Of a stretch of DNA of 46,749 bases, positions 32,902 through 41,775 are shown piece after piece. The translations under genes and the position numbers were made by a program. How positions within the stretch are numbered: the stretch's first letter is position 1; the number at the start of each line of letters is the position of its first letter. Origin of the DNA: Clostridia bacterium (lineage in GTDB: Bacteria > Bacillota > Clostridia > Oscillospirales > Acutalibacteraceae); contig JAKSQM010000012.1 in the NCBI GenBank assembly GCA_024404115.1, positions 1-46,749 of the forward strand. The letters run 5' to 3'. The notes beneath the pieces are model-generated. The model was given only the letters and a program-made list of their open reading frames with translations, searched no databases and had not been told where the DNA came from.

Positions 32902-34497
32902 ATGAAAATTATTTCAATTCTTCTTTCAATTATCTTTGCAATTGACGGATTTTTTCTTTCAATTTTTACAGAGAAAAAAATTGATATTACCGCAACAGAT
33001 TCTGTTGAAAATTTTTATATTGACGGTGAAAGTGAAAGCGGACTTATTCGCTTTGGAGTTTTAGGCGGCGGAAATCTTTTTGAGCCAAATGAAAAAATCA
33101 CAGGCATAATTGAGTGCCGTGATGCTTCACTTGACGGCACAAAAATGAAAGTTTCAATAAGCTCTGATGAAGCAGATTTTAATAAAAAAGGTTACGCAGT
33201 TTTAAGCAGTGAAAAGCCTTTTTATACATTCGATTTTTCGAGTGAAAAGAACGGAATTTTTACAATAGAAATAAGGCTTATTTCGGACGAAAAATTCAGC
33301 TATAAAATCGGAATTATTCCAAAAAATAACCGTGCTGACGACACATTTTATTACGGGATTCAGCCGTACACCACCCGTGCTTTAAGGTGGGGAAAGGGTC
33401 ATCAGATACCGAACTTCGGCGCAGAAGAATCCATTGACAAAATTCTTGACACAGCCGAATATCTTGGCATAAATCTTGTGCGTGAGGACTTTGTTGGCTG
33501 GTCGGTAATGCAGCCGTCAGCAGGTGCGGAGCTTAACTTTAAAGAGCAGGATTATCTTCTTAAAAAAGTTACTGACCGTGGGATGAAATACAACTGGATT
33601 CTCGGCAACAATGCAGGGCTATGGTCCCTTAACAAAAATTATCTTGATTCTTACGATGCAAGCAGGCTTTGGGCATGCCCGCCCGACGAAGAATTATGGG
33701 ACGATTTTGTAACAAAGCTTGCCGCTCATTACGGCAGAAATCTTAACATTTTGTGGGAAATATGGAACGAGCCTAACTGGGGATTTTTCCTTGGCACTAA
33801 CGAGGAATATTTCACGCTTCTTGAAAACACTGCAAAAATTTTAAGAGCAAATAGCCGAAGCGTTTATATTTATTCGGGCGGTCTTGCCCTTGCAGAAAGA
33901 GAAGAATATGCGCCGTTTTATGAAAAAGCCTCGGCTCTTATGGCAACGGGACTTATTGATAATTTTGGCTTCCACAACCACAACGGAATTGGCAACTTCT
34001 ATAACGATATGAAGAGTGTGCAGAATCTTGCAAAAAATGCAGGCATCACAAAGGGCGGTATCAACAGCGAAAGCGGTATTCCCAATGCGGATGCGGCTAC
34101 TATCGCATGCAAGGCACTTTACACACGCTCGTCCGGTGCTGACGGCTATGTTTCGTTCTCTTTCAGAAAATCTGTTATCCCCGACGGTGATGTGAACGAT
34201 TTTGCATTTTTTGACGAATATCTTCAGCCGTCAAATGCGGTAATCAGCTTTTCAACTGTTATCCACTTCCTCGGCAATGCAAGGCTTGTGAATAAAATTT
34301 CTGACGAAAGAAATCTGATAATTGACGAATACGAAAATGACGGAAAGAAAATTCTTGTGTATTACAGCCTTGGCAAAGACAAGAGAGCGGACGCTCCAGA
34401 GGGCGAATACGAAGCGTTTGATATGTACGGCAACCCGCTCAAAGCCAAAAAGAGATTCAAAGTAACAAACGAACCTGTTTATTTTGTCTATCATTGA
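32902..34497 (+). CDS. Secreted or anchored GH-A clan glycoside hydrolase
   Basis: This 531-residue protein has an N-terminal hydrophobic signal or anchor (residues 1-23). A beta-rich domain of about 100 residues comes next, then a (beta/alpha)8 barrel. The acid/base is Glu290 in WEIWNEPNW, and the nucleophile is probably Glu390 in GGINSESGIP. This is the clan GH-A pattern as in GH39, GH5 and related families. The substrate is unresolved. It is the last gene of the run starting at 30,911. Confidence 0.85.
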   Translation: MKIISILLSIIFAIDGFFLSIFTEKKIDITATDSVENFYIDGESESGLIRFGVLGGGNLFEPNEKITGIIECRDASLDGTKMKVSISSDEADFNKKGYAVLSSEKPFYTFDFSSEKNGIFTIEIRLISDEKFSYKIGIIPKNNRADDTFYYGIQPYTTRALRWGKGHQIPNFGAEESIDKILDTAEYLGINLVREDFVGWSVMQPSAGAELNFKEQDYLLKKVTDRGMKYNWILGNNAGLWSLNKNYLDSYDASRLWACPPDEELWDDFVTKLAAHYGRNLNILWEIWNEPNWGFFLGTNEEYFTLLENTAKILRANSRSVYIYSGGLALAEREEYAPFYEKASALMATGLIDNFGFHNHNGIGNFYNDMKSVQNLAKNAGITKGGINSESGIPNADAATIACKALYTRSSGADGYVSFSFRKSVIPDGDVNDFAFFDEYLQPSNAVISFSTVIHFLGNARLVNKISDERNLIIDEYENDGKKILVYYSLGKDKRADAPEGEYEAFDMYGNPLKAKKRFKVTNEPVYFVYH

Positions 34498-34518
34498 CGG
34501 GCAAACAGCATTTATATA

Positions 34519-34547
34519 TTGACATAATCTGCACTTTGTTATAAAAT
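34519..34547 (+). promoter_or_regulatory. Promoter of the kinase/GH4 operon
   Basis: TTGACA (34,519-34,524) and TAAAAT (34,542-34,547) with a 17-bp spacer. Confidence 0.9.
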
Positions 34548-34582
34548 TATATTGATAATATTTGCACGAAAGGATGCACCAA

Positions 34583-35521
34583 ATGAAATATTATATTGGC
34601 GTTGACGGCGGCGGAACAAAAACCGCTTATGCCCTTTTTGACGAAAACAAAAATCTTATTCAGCTTGTTAAAGGTCCAGGCAGTAACCATGAGAATTATG
34701 AGAACGGCTTTGACGATGCTGCACCCCTCATCTGGCAGGGAATAAACGACCTGCTTGCCGCAACTGGCAAACAGCTCAGCGATATTTCTTTTACCCTCAT
34801 GGGTCTTGCAGGTATTGACCACCCATTCCAGCATGACGAAATGGTTAAAAGACTTAAAGACTTCGGTCTTACAAATTTTGAAATTTACAATGACGGCTTT
34901 ATCGTTGTTAAGGCTGGCTCAACAGGTGCGGCTGCTATTGGCTATAACTGCGGAACAGGTACCTGCTGTAACGCTATCGACAATGACGGCAAAATGTTCC
35001 AGCTTGCAGGTCTTGGCGAATTCTCTGGCGACATCGGCAACGGTCATTGGATTGCTATGATGACATACAAGGCAATTTATGACGATGTTTATCTTGGACT
35101 TGAAAAGACCGCTGTTACAAAGATGTTCTATGATGAATACGGCATTGAAAACAAAGAAGGCTTCCTCGCTATGGTTTCAAAGTTTGAGGAAGAGAATGCT
35201 GACCCGTTCATCATGCGCCTTATTGACTTCTTCTTTGACGCTGCAAAGGAGGGCGACAAGGTTGTTCTTGACATCATTGATATGATGGCTTCAAGAGGTG
35301 TTGCACTTATTAACGCTCACCTTAACACACTTAATTTCACAGATGAAACAGTTGAGGTTGTTCTTTCTGGCTCAATGCACACAAAGGCATTCTCACAGCT
35401 TTATGTTGACGCTCTTATTGAGAAAGCAACTAAAGAATGCAAGAGAAATCTTAAATTCATCAAACTTGACCAGCCACCTGTTACAGGCTGTATCAACTGG
35501 ATAATGCAGCAGTACGCATAA
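34583..35521 (+). CDS. BadF/BadG-family sugar kinase, N-acetylglucosamine kinase-like
   Basis: This 312-residue ASKHA-fold kinase starts MKYYIGVDGGGTKTAYALFD (phosphate-1 motif). It contains GSTGAAAIGYNCGTGTCCN and the adenosine-region LGEFSGDIGNGHW. Its length fits the N-acetylglucosamine/N-acetylmuramic acid kinases of this superfamily, though some members are ATPases of other enzymes. The ATG at 34,583 follows AAAGGATG. It shares a promoter with a GH4 enzyme 30 bp downstream, pointing to phosphorylation of an imported sugar or disaccharide. Confidence 0.85.
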   Translation: MKYYIGVDGGGTKTAYALFDENKNLIQLVKGPGSNHENYENGFDDAAPLIWQGINDLLAATGKQLSDISFTLMGLAGIDHPFQHDEMVKRLKDFGLTNFEIYNDGFIVVKAGSTGAAAIGYNCGTGTCCNAIDNDGKMFQLAGLGEFSGDIGNGHWIAMMTYKAIYDDVYLGLEKTAVTKMFYDEYGIENKEGFLAMVSKFEEENADPFIMRLIDFFFDAAKEGDKVVLDIIDMMASRGVALINAHLNTLNFTDETVEVVLSGSMHTKAFSQLYVDALIEKATKECKRNLKFIKLDQPPVTGCINWIMQQYA

Positions 35522-35551
35522 AATATTTTTATCATATAAGGAGAGATATAT

Positions 35552-36832
35552 ATGAAAGACATTACACTTGCTGTTATCGGTTCAGGCAGTACATATTGCC
35601 CCGAGCTTATTGACGGCTTCCTTAAAGCTAAAGATTCACTTAACCTTGTTAAGGTTTCTTTTATGGACATTGACGAGAGAAAAAGAACTATCGTTGGCAA
35701 TCTTTGCGTTCGTATGCTTGAAAAAGCTGGCGTTGACTGCGAAGTTGTTATGACAGACGACCTCGACACTGCTCTTCAGGGCGCAAACTTTGTTGTTACA
35801 CAGATTCGTGTAGGTAAGCTCCCTGCCCGTCATCTTGACGAGAGTATCCCCAGAAAGTATGACCTTATCGGTCAGGAAACAACAGGTATCGGCGGCTGCT
35901 TCAAGGCACTTCGTACAATCCCTGTAATCAAGCACATCTGCGACAGAATTGAAGCTATCTGCCCCGATGCATGGCTCATCAACTTCACAAATCCCTCTGG
36001 TATCATCACAGAGTTCGTTCTTAACCACACAAATGTTAAGAATATCGGTCTTTGCAATGTTCCAATTGATATGCTTGATGATGTTAAAGAAATCACTGGT
36101 CTTGACAGCGACATCACATACCTTGGACTTAACCACCTCAGCTGGATTACATCAGTTAAGAAAGACGGCGAAGAGCTTCTTCCCTCTCTTATTGAGAACG
36201 GCTTCTCACCAAAGGTAATGGCAAACATCAAGGATGACGGCTTTGACATTGAGTGCCTCAAGACAATTCAGGCTCTTCCCTCATCATATCTTCAGTATTA
36301 TTACTGCCGTGAGGCAAAGCTTGACCATCAGCGTGAGGGCGACAAGACAAGAGCACAGGTTTGCATGGAGATTGAAGAGGATCTTCTCAAGATGTATCAG
36401 GACGAAGAGCTTTGCGTTAAGCCTGCACTTCTTGACAAGCGTGGCGGTCATAAGTATTCACTTGCAGCTGTTTCACTTATTGATTCAATCGCAAACGATA
36501 AGAAAGATGTTCACGTTGTAAACATCAAGAATAACGGCACACTTGACTTTATGGCAGACGATGATGTTGTTGAAATTGCGGCAGTTATCGGCGCAGACGG
36601 TGCTACACCTGTTAAGGTTGACAAGGTTGAGAGCAAGCACATCATCAACCTTATGCGTGTTGTTAAGGCATATGAGAAATACACTGTTGAGGGTGCAGTA
36701 ACAGGCGACGAGTCAAAGGTTATTGAGGGTCTTCTCGTTCATCCCCTTGTTGGCGATTATGAGAAAGCTACAAAGTGCTTCAACGAACTTAAAGAGGCTC
36801 ACAAGGAATTCCTCCCAGAGTTTAAGTTTTAA
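35552..36832 (+). CDS. GH4-family 6-phospho-glycosidase
   Basis: This 426-residue NAD+- and Mn2+-dependent enzyme opens with AVIGSGSTYCPELIDGF (dinucleotide binding). It has DDLDTALQGANFVVTQIRVG, the QETTGIGG motif and the metal-ligand cysteine in GLCNVPI, followed by LGLNHLSW with the metal-ligand His. This is the 6-phospho-beta-glucosidase group of GH4, which hydrolyses phosphorylated disaccharides. GGAGA lies before the ATG. Its neighbour is a sugar kinase, not a phosphotransferase system. Confidence 0.92.
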   Translation: MKDITLAVIGSGSTYCPELIDGFLKAKDSLNLVKVSFMDIDERKRTIVGNLCVRMLEKAGVDCEVVMTDDLDTALQGANFVVTQIRVGKLPARHLDESIPRKYDLIGQETTGIGGCFKALRTIPVIKHICDRIEAICPDAWLINFTNPSGIITEFVLNHTNVKNIGLCNVPIDMLDDVKEITGLDSDITYLGLNHLSWITSVKKDGEELLPSLIENGFSPKVMANIKDDGFDIECLKTIQALPSSYLQYYYCREAKLDHQREGDKTRAQVCMEIEEDLLKMYQDEELCVKPALLDKRGGHKYSLAAVSLIDSIANDKKDVHVVNIKNNGTLDFMADDDVVEIAAVIGADGATPVKVDKVESKHIINLMRVVKAYEKYTVEGAVTGDESKVIEGLLVHPLVGDYEKATKCFNELKEAHKEFLPEFKF

Positions 36833-36847
36833 GAAATGAATATATAA

Positions 36848-36880
36848 AAGAAAGGGCTGTCGGTTGACAGTCCTTTTTTG
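36848..36880 (+). terminator. Terminator of the kinase/GH4 operon
   Basis: AAGGGCTGTC / GACAGTCCTT with a GGTT loop, followed by TTTTG. Confidence 0.85.
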
Positions 36881-36895
36881 TATATAATTGTAGAT

Positions 36896-37028
36896 ATTAC
36901 TTCAAATTCTACCCCTCTGTCATCTGCGATGACATCTCCCCTGTCAAGGGGCGACAAGTAGCTCGGTGCTTTCTTGGCTCCCTCTGACGAGGGAGCTGGA
37001 TTTTGCGTAAGCAAAAGACTGAGGGAGA
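36896..37028. repeat. Interspersed repeats, module B fragment and inverted-repeat element fragment
   Basis: ATTACTTCAAATTCTACCCC (36,896 onward) is part of module B. A CTCCCCTGTCAAGGGGCGAC unit, as at 13,000, comes next. At 36,974-37,028 lies CTCCCTCTGACGAGGGAGC plus a GACTGAGGGAG end, a half-copy of the element at 143-283. All lie between convergent genes. Confidence 0.85.
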
Positions 37029-37029
37029 G

Positions 37030-37067
37030 AAAAGAAAAGAAAAGCCACAGCCTTTTCAGACTATGGC
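37030..37067 (-). terminator. Terminator of the TIR-TPR gene
   Basis: On the minus strand GCCATAG / CTGTGGC is followed by TTTTCTTTTCTTTT. Confidence 0.75.
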
Positions 37068-37105
37068 AATTTTTACTTTTTCTTTCTTTTAAATATTGAA
37101 CGGCG

Positions 37106-39310
37106 TTAAGGTTTGAGAGATTTTAAATCACTTATAATTTGCAAACAAAGCATCATACTTTCATTACACTGATATATTTTCAAGCATTTTTCTGCATATT
37201 CAAGTGCATTCTGGAAAAGCTCTTTAGCTTTGTCAAGGTTTCCGTCAGCCTTTTCTGCAAGGGCAGTTTGTGCATAGATTTTTGATAAAATGGAAAAACT
37301 TTCATATGACGGGTATTTTTGAGCGTTTTCTCTCGCTTTTTCAAGAGATTCCTCATAATACTCTTTTGCTTTCTTTACATCATCCTCTTTTTGGGCTATA
37401 TTGCCCATTTTATTAAGGCTTATTGAAAGATCTCGGTTGCTTTCATATGACGGGTATTTTTCTGCATTTTCTCTTAATCTTTCAAGCATTTCCTCATAAT
37501 ACTCTTTTGCTTTATTTACATCATCCTCTTTTAAGGCTATATCGCCCATTCTGTTAAGGCTTACTGAAAGGTCTCGGTTGCTTTCATATAACGGATAGTT
37601 TTGAGCGTTTTCTCTTCTTATTTCAAGAGATTCCTCATGATATTCTTTTGCTTTCTTTACATCATCCTCTTTTAAAGCTATATCGCCCATGTTATTAAGG
37701 CTTATTGAAAGGTCTCGGTTGCTTTCATATGACGGGTATTTTTGTGCGTTTTCTCTTGCTATTTCAAGATCTTGCAAATAGTACTCTTTTGCTTTCTTTA
37801 CATCATCCTCTTTTAAGGCTATATCGCCCATTCTATTAAGGCTTATTGAAAGGTCTCGGTTGCTTAAATATGACGGGTATTTTTCAGCGTTTTCTCTTAA
37901 TCTTTCAAGACATTCCTCATAATACTCTTTTGCTTTCTTTACATCATCCTCTTTTAAGGCTATATCGCCCATTCTATTAAGGCTTATTGAAAGGTCTCGG
38001 TTGCTTAAATATGACGGGTATTTTTGAGCTTTTTCTCTATCTATTTCAAGAGATTCCTCATAATACTCTTTTGCTTTATTTACATCATCTTCTTTTAAGG
38101 CTATATCGCCCATTTTATTAAGGCTTACTGAAAGGTTTCGTTTGCTTTCATATGACGGGTAGTTTTGAGCGTTTTCTCTTGCTATTTCAAGAGATTCCTC
38201 ATAATACTCTTTTGCTTTCTTTACTTCATCCTCTTTTAAGGCTATATCGCCCATTTTATTGAGTGCTATGGAAAGATCTCTTAAGTGCTTATAACTTGGA
38301 TTTTCTTTTGCGTTCTTTCTATCAATTTCCAGTTTTAACCCATACATCTTTTTAGCTTCTTCAATATTATCAAGCTTTAAATATATATATCCCATTCTTT
38401 CGTAAGAAATAGATAAATCATTTGTGATTTCATATGACAGGTATTTTTGTGCGTTTTCTCTTCTTATTTCAAGAGATTTTTCATAATACTCTTTTGCTCT
38501 CTTTACATCATCCTCTTTTAAGGCTATATCGCCCATTTTTTCAAGGCTTATTGAAAGGGTTTGATTACTCTCATATGATGGATATTTTCTTGAATGTTCT
38601 TTACTCACTTCAAGGAGTTCTTTATAATATTTTTTTGCATTGTAAATATCGTCTTTAATAAAATAAGCATCGCCTAATCTTTGTAAAGCAGAACAAAAGT
38701 CATAGATTGTATCTGATGTTTCATTTTTATCTGCTTCTCTTTTTGCAATAATATAGGCATCGTAATAGTTATCAATGGCTGTTTCCATTTTTCTATCAGC
38801 CTGTGCAATGTCGCCTGCTTCAATAAAATTCCATATTTTCTGGTGAGGTGTTCTTTCGGGTGCGGGTTCGCCAGCAGGCTCGGCACCAAGACAGTGGATA
38901 AGCTGATTGAAAACATTATCAAATGTGGCAGACCTGTCCTCTTCCATCCATACGATGGATTGATACTTCATAACAGTCAAGAGTCGGGATCTATCAAGTC
39001 TTATGGGAATAATAACTATTTTATCATCATCCGATCTTTCTTCGTTTATATCTAGAACAAGATTTATTTCATTATGGCAAAAACTTTCCTCTCTCGATGA
39101 ATACTCATCAAGAAAAAATATAAAATAATTTGCTTTTTCAATTTCTCGTTGAAGAACAAATGCCCAGTTACTGCCAAGCTGTAATTTATCATCAATAAAT
39201 ACCTCGAAAACCTTTTCGCCGTTAAGGCGGTAGTCCTCAAGGTGCTTGCTGAATTTCTTTGCCAGTTCGGCATTTTTATCGTGTCCGTAGCTTATAAAGA
39301 TATGTTTCAT
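37106..39310 (-). CDS. TIR-domain protein with about ten identical-length TPR-like repeats
   Basis: This 734-residue cytosolic protein starts with a TIR domain of about 145 residues: MKHIFISYGHDKN, then EVFIDDKLQLGSNW, FIFFLDEYSSREE and FCHNEINLVL. Glu81 sits where NAD-cleaving TIR domains have their catalytic Glu. After a linker come at least ten repeats of 47 residues (MGDIALKEDDVKKAKEYYEE...), forming a TPR-like superhelix. The start is set at 39,310 because GGGGGAG lies 5 nt upstream and TIR homology begins there; the longer open frame upstream is not coding. A consensus promoter precedes it. TIR-TPR proteins are plausible sensors in NAD-depleting defence, but no partner gene is adjacent. 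Confidence 0.88.
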   Translation of the reverse strand: MKHIFISYGHDKNAELAKKFSKHLEDYRLNGEKVFEVFIDDKLQLGSNWAFVLQREIEKANYFIFFLDEYSSREESFCHNEINLVLDINEERSDDDKIVIIPIRLDRSRLLTVMKYQSIVWMEEDRSATFDNVFNQLIHCLGAEPAGEPAPERTPHQKIWNFIEAGDIAQADRKMETAIDNYYDAYIIAKREADKNETSDTIYDFCSALQRLGDAYFIKDDIYNAKKYYKELLEVSKEHSRKYPSYESNQTLSISLEKMGDIALKEDDVKRAKEYYEKSLEIRRENAQKYLSYEITNDLSISYERMGYIYLKLDNIEEAKKMYGLKLEIDRKNAKENPSYKHLRDLSIALNKMGDIALKEDEVKKAKEYYEESLEIARENAQNYPSYESKRNLSVSLNKMGDIALKEDDVNKAKEYYEESLEIDREKAQKYPSYLSNRDLSISLNRMGDIALKEDDVKKAKEYYEECLERLRENAEKYPSYLSNRDLSISLNRMGDIALKEDDVKKAKEYYLQDLEIARENAQKYPSYESNRDLSISLNNMGDIALKEDDVKKAKEYHEESLEIRRENAQNYPLYESNRDLSVSLNRMGDIALKEDDVNKAKEYYEEMLERLRENAEKYPSYESNRDLSISLNKMGNIAQKEDDVKKAKEYYEESLEKARENAQKYPSYESFSILSKIYAQTALAEKADGNLDKAKELFQNALEYAEKCLKIYQCNESMMLCLQIISDLKSLKP
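37262..38690 (-). repeat. 141-bp tandem coding repeats in the TIR-TPR gene
   Basis: Units recur every 141 bp (for example the CATCCTCTTTTAAGGCTATA segment at about 37,804 and 37,945) and encode 47-residue TPR-like modules. Several adjacent units are nearly identical in DNA, while the outer ones are diverged. This points to recent expansion by recombination. Confidence 0.9.
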
Positions 39311-39344
39311 ACTTCTCCCCCTCGGCAGGAAAATACATATATTT

Positions 39345-39373
39345 ATTATATTCGACAAGGGAAAATTTGTCAA
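39345..39373 (-). promoter_or_regulatory. Consensus promoter of the TIR-TPR gene with a Spo0A-box-like spacer
   Basis: On the minus strand TTGACA and TATAAT are exactly 17 bp apart. TGTCGAA (39,351-39,357 on the complement) in the spacer matches the core of a Spo0A box. Confidence 0.85.
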
Positions 39374-39463
39374 TATGAGTTTGCATATGAAAGTTGATTG
39401 CCACGATTTATTGAATTTCATTCGGGATGTCGGGGACGCCATCCCATGCGGTTTGTAGTGAAA

Positions 39464-39545
39464 CTTTTTCACTATTCACTACAACCTATTACTTTAATTT
39501 ACCCCTATCGTCAAAATCAGAGATTTTGCCACTTCCCCCAAGGGA
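39464..39545. repeat. Interspersed repeat, module B copy
   Basis: CTTTTTCACTATTCACTACA at 39,464 onward repeats the module seen at 382 and 12,955. It is followed by ACCCCTATCGTCAAAATCAG and a CCCCCAAGGGAAGC hairpin. The remaining 39,374-39,463 has no feature. Confidence 0.8.
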
Positions 39546-39555
39546 AGCTTTTGTG

Positions 39556-39592
39556 CTAAAAAACAGCACAGTTCATATGAGCTGTGCTGATT
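39556..39592 (-). terminator. Terminator of the secreted protein gene
   Basis: On the minus strand CAGCACAGCTC / GAACTGTGCTG with an ATAT loop is followed by TTTTTTAG. Confidence 0.88.
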
Positions 39593-39598
39593 CTTTTA

Positions 39599-40957
39599 TT
39601 ATTTATGTTTCTTTTTGGATTTTGCCACGATTATGATGATTGCCGCTATCAAGAGAAGCGGAGCAATGCCGATTAAAGCTATCAGCGTGGCATTGAGATA
39701 ATCACCGAAAAGAGCATAATATTTAACGCCGTTTATTATCTGCTTCGGGCAGGACACAAGGCGGTTAATGCCGTCTTTTTTAGTGAAGTCCTCGCTCTCG
39801 CCTTTGAGAATTTTTATACCAAATTTCAAATCCTCTTTTGATTTATTTAAAATGCCTTTGAATGTATCTTTAACGCTCTGACGGTCGGGAGTAACCTCAA
39901 TTTTGTTTTCGCTAAGACCGTTGAGCGCATAGGTGAAGCTGAGCTTATCGGTCAGCACACCCTCCTCGGCAATGCCATATTCCGCCCATAAATTGTAGCT
40001 TCTGCCGTTGGGAAGCACAACACTTTCATCACGCTTTGCCTTGATTGTTTCGCCGCTTGTGAGCTTAACCGCCACATATTCGGGGTATTTAAAATCCGTC
40101 ATCGTTCCGTCAAAATTAACTGTGCAGGCAGGCTTGAAGCCGTCGGGGAGAGCGATTTCTTTTACCATATCAGCCATTTCAACAAAGCTGATTGTTACAG
40201 GATATTTCTCGCCGAAAAATTCGATTTCTGCACTGACATCCTTTTGAGATTCGGCATTTTTTGCCTGCACGAACGGCTGAATTTTCACCGTTTCGCCAGT
40301 GGAAAATTTAACATTCACCAGCGGATACATTTCAACAACAGGGATCGCCTTGTCGCCCTCGTAGGCATCTGCGTTGGAGGTGTCAAAATCAAAAACCAGC
40401 GGCCCTGCACATTCGGCAGAAACAACCTTTTCGCCAAGATAAATATATTTCGCAGAGTATTCGCCCTCGGTGGTTTCGTCTGCCAGAACATATTCCTTTT
40501 CGTTTGCTTTCATTTTCACAACAATTCCGCAGTAATTATTCTTTTCGTTGAGAATTTCAATCTGTTCCTTAAAAAGTCCCTCGATTTTGTCGTCATCTGC
40601 CTTACGGACTTCCGCTTTTGTAACAATGCTGACGGGGCTTTCAAAAACAACTGCGTAGTAGCCGCCCTTTTCGGCAGTGAGAGAGAAGCACTTTCTGCCT
40701 GTTACAGAGGTGTCATCAGTTTCTTCGGTTTCTTCGTTATATACCTGCTCGCCCTGAACATAGCTGGATTTCACGGTCTGAAAATCCTCTGTTAAATCAA
40801 AGGCGAATGTGTATTCGTCTGTATTCCACAGGGTGATTGTTAAGGGATTTTTATCTTTATTCTCAATGTATGACGGCACTTCACCGTCAACGGCAAAGGC
40901 ATTGAGAGAAAAGATTGCGAATAAAAATACAAACCAAACTGCTGCAAATTTTTTCAT
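39599..40957 (-). CDS. Hypothetical secreted, membrane-anchored protein
   Basis: I do not recognise a family. The 452-residue protein has a signal peptide (residues 1-22, ending NAFA). A long beta-strand-rich, acidic extracellular region comes next, then a C-terminal transmembrane helix (LIALIGIAPLLLIAAIIIIVA, about 425-445) and a short Lys-rich tail. It would be a type I surface protein with the bulk outside. It has its own promoter (40,987-41,015) and terminator. Confidence 0.75.
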   Translation of the reverse strand: MKKFAAVWFVFLFAIFSLNAFAVDGEVPSYIENKDKNPLTITLWNTDEYTFAFDLTEDFQTVKSSYVQGEQVYNEETEETDDTSVTGRKCFSLTAEKGGYYAVVFESPVSIVTKAEVRKADDDKIEGLFKEQIEILNEKNNYCGIVVKMKANEKEYVLADETTEGEYSAKYIYLGEKVVSAECAGPLVFDFDTSNADAYEGDKAIPVVEMYPLVNVKFSTGETVKIQPFVQAKNAESQKDVSAEIEFFGEKYPVTISFVEMADMVKEIALPDGFKPACTVNFDGTMTDFKYPEYVAVKLTSGETIKAKRDESVVLPNGRSYNLWAEYGIAEEGVLTDKLSFTYALNGLSENKIEVTPDRQSVKDTFKGILNKSKEDLKFGIKILKGESEDFTKKDGINRLVSCPKQIINGVKYYALFGDYLNATLIALIGIAPLLLIAAIIIIVAKSKKKHK

Positions 40958-40986
40958 AATATCACCTCATATTTTTTGTTAATTTT

Positions 40987-41015
40987 ATTATACTTTGCCT
41001 GTAAATTTTTGTCAA
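40987..41015 (-). promoter_or_regulatory. Consensus promoter of the secreted protein gene
   Basis: On the minus strand TTGACA (41,010-41,015) and TATAAT (40,987-40,992), 17 bp apart. Confidence 0.9.
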
Positions 41016-41047
41016 ACAAAAAATCAGCACAGAATTAACTGTGCTGA
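41016..41047 (-). terminator. Terminator of the Tim44-like operon
   Basis: On the minus strand TCAGCACAG / CTGTGCTGA is followed by TTTTTTG. It overlaps the promoter of the next gene by only a few bases. Confidence 0.88.
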
Positions 41048-41054
41048 CCTGATG

Positions 41055-41759
41055 TTATCTTTTAACTCCAAGCAGGAGGATATTGCCGATAAGCTTCATA
41101 AACCATGCTGGGGCTCTGTTTTCGCTGGGGTTAATCTCGGCATAGACCGATTTGTTTACGATTGTGTTTACAAAATCAATTGAGAAAATCTTCTGAATGG
41201 GAGAGAACAGCTTATAAAGCACCATATGAAGTGCAAGCTCACCTGCGAAACGCTCATAGCTGTCAAAAACAAGGTTTTTGTCTGTTTCGGCTGGGTCATA
41301 GCCGTGCTGTGCGTAATACTGGGCGGTGTTATCAATAACATTCACAACATATTTTTTGAAAACGGGGAGCTTGAAAATCTCGGGATGCTTTGCAAGGTCA
41401 ACGGCAATGAAAAGCTCCACAGTGTCATCCTCCTGCACAATAATTGTTGTGTCTGTTTCTTCAATCAGCTTTGCAACGGTTTCGTCCTCAATATCATCCG
41501 CTTTCACAAATGCGTAGGTTGAAAGGGATTCTGAAAGAGAATCAACAGAGCGGTTTTCGCTGATTTCATTTAAAAGAGCGGAATCAACTGTAATCTCTGC
41601 ATTCTCTGAAACGCCTGTGAAAACTCTGAAATAATCTTTCAGAATTGATGCTACCTTTGTGTCTGGCACAAAGCTATTTTTTGAAACGGCAGATGCTGGA
41701 AGAATCGAGATTGACAGCATTATCGCCATCACAAGGAGCACGGAAATTATTTTTTTCAT
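41055..41759 (-). CDS. Hypothetical secreted protein
   Basis: This 234-residue protein has a signal peptide (residues 1-25, ISILPASA) and no recognised domain. The mature part is acidic and mostly helical (SLSESLSTYAFVKADD..., KHPEIFKLPVFKKYVVNVI). A C-terminal hydrophobic stretch (AWFMKLIGNILLLGV) could touch the membrane. The ATG at 41,759 follows GAAAGGTAA; a longer frame runs back into the Tim44-like gene. It lies 16 bp after that gene and ends the three-gene operon. Confidence 0.7.
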   Translation of the reverse strand: MKKIISVLLVMAIMLSISILPASAVSKNSFVPDTKVASILKDYFRVFTGVSENAEITVDSALLNEISENRSVDSLSESLSTYAFVKADDIEDETVAKLIEETDTTIIVQEDDTVELFIAVDLAKHPEIFKLPVFKKYVVNVIDNTAQYYAQHGYDPAETDKNLVFDSYERFAGELALHMVLYKLFSPIQKIFSIDFVNTIVNKSVYAEINPSENRAPAWFMKLIGNILLLGVKR

Positions 41760-41775
41760 AAATATTACCTTTCGT

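Noticed and set aside
37262-38690. Nearly identical repeats as an assembly artefact
   Set aside because: Units differ at scattered positions and the frame stays open through all of them, which fits true tandem expansion. The exact copy number still needs long reads.
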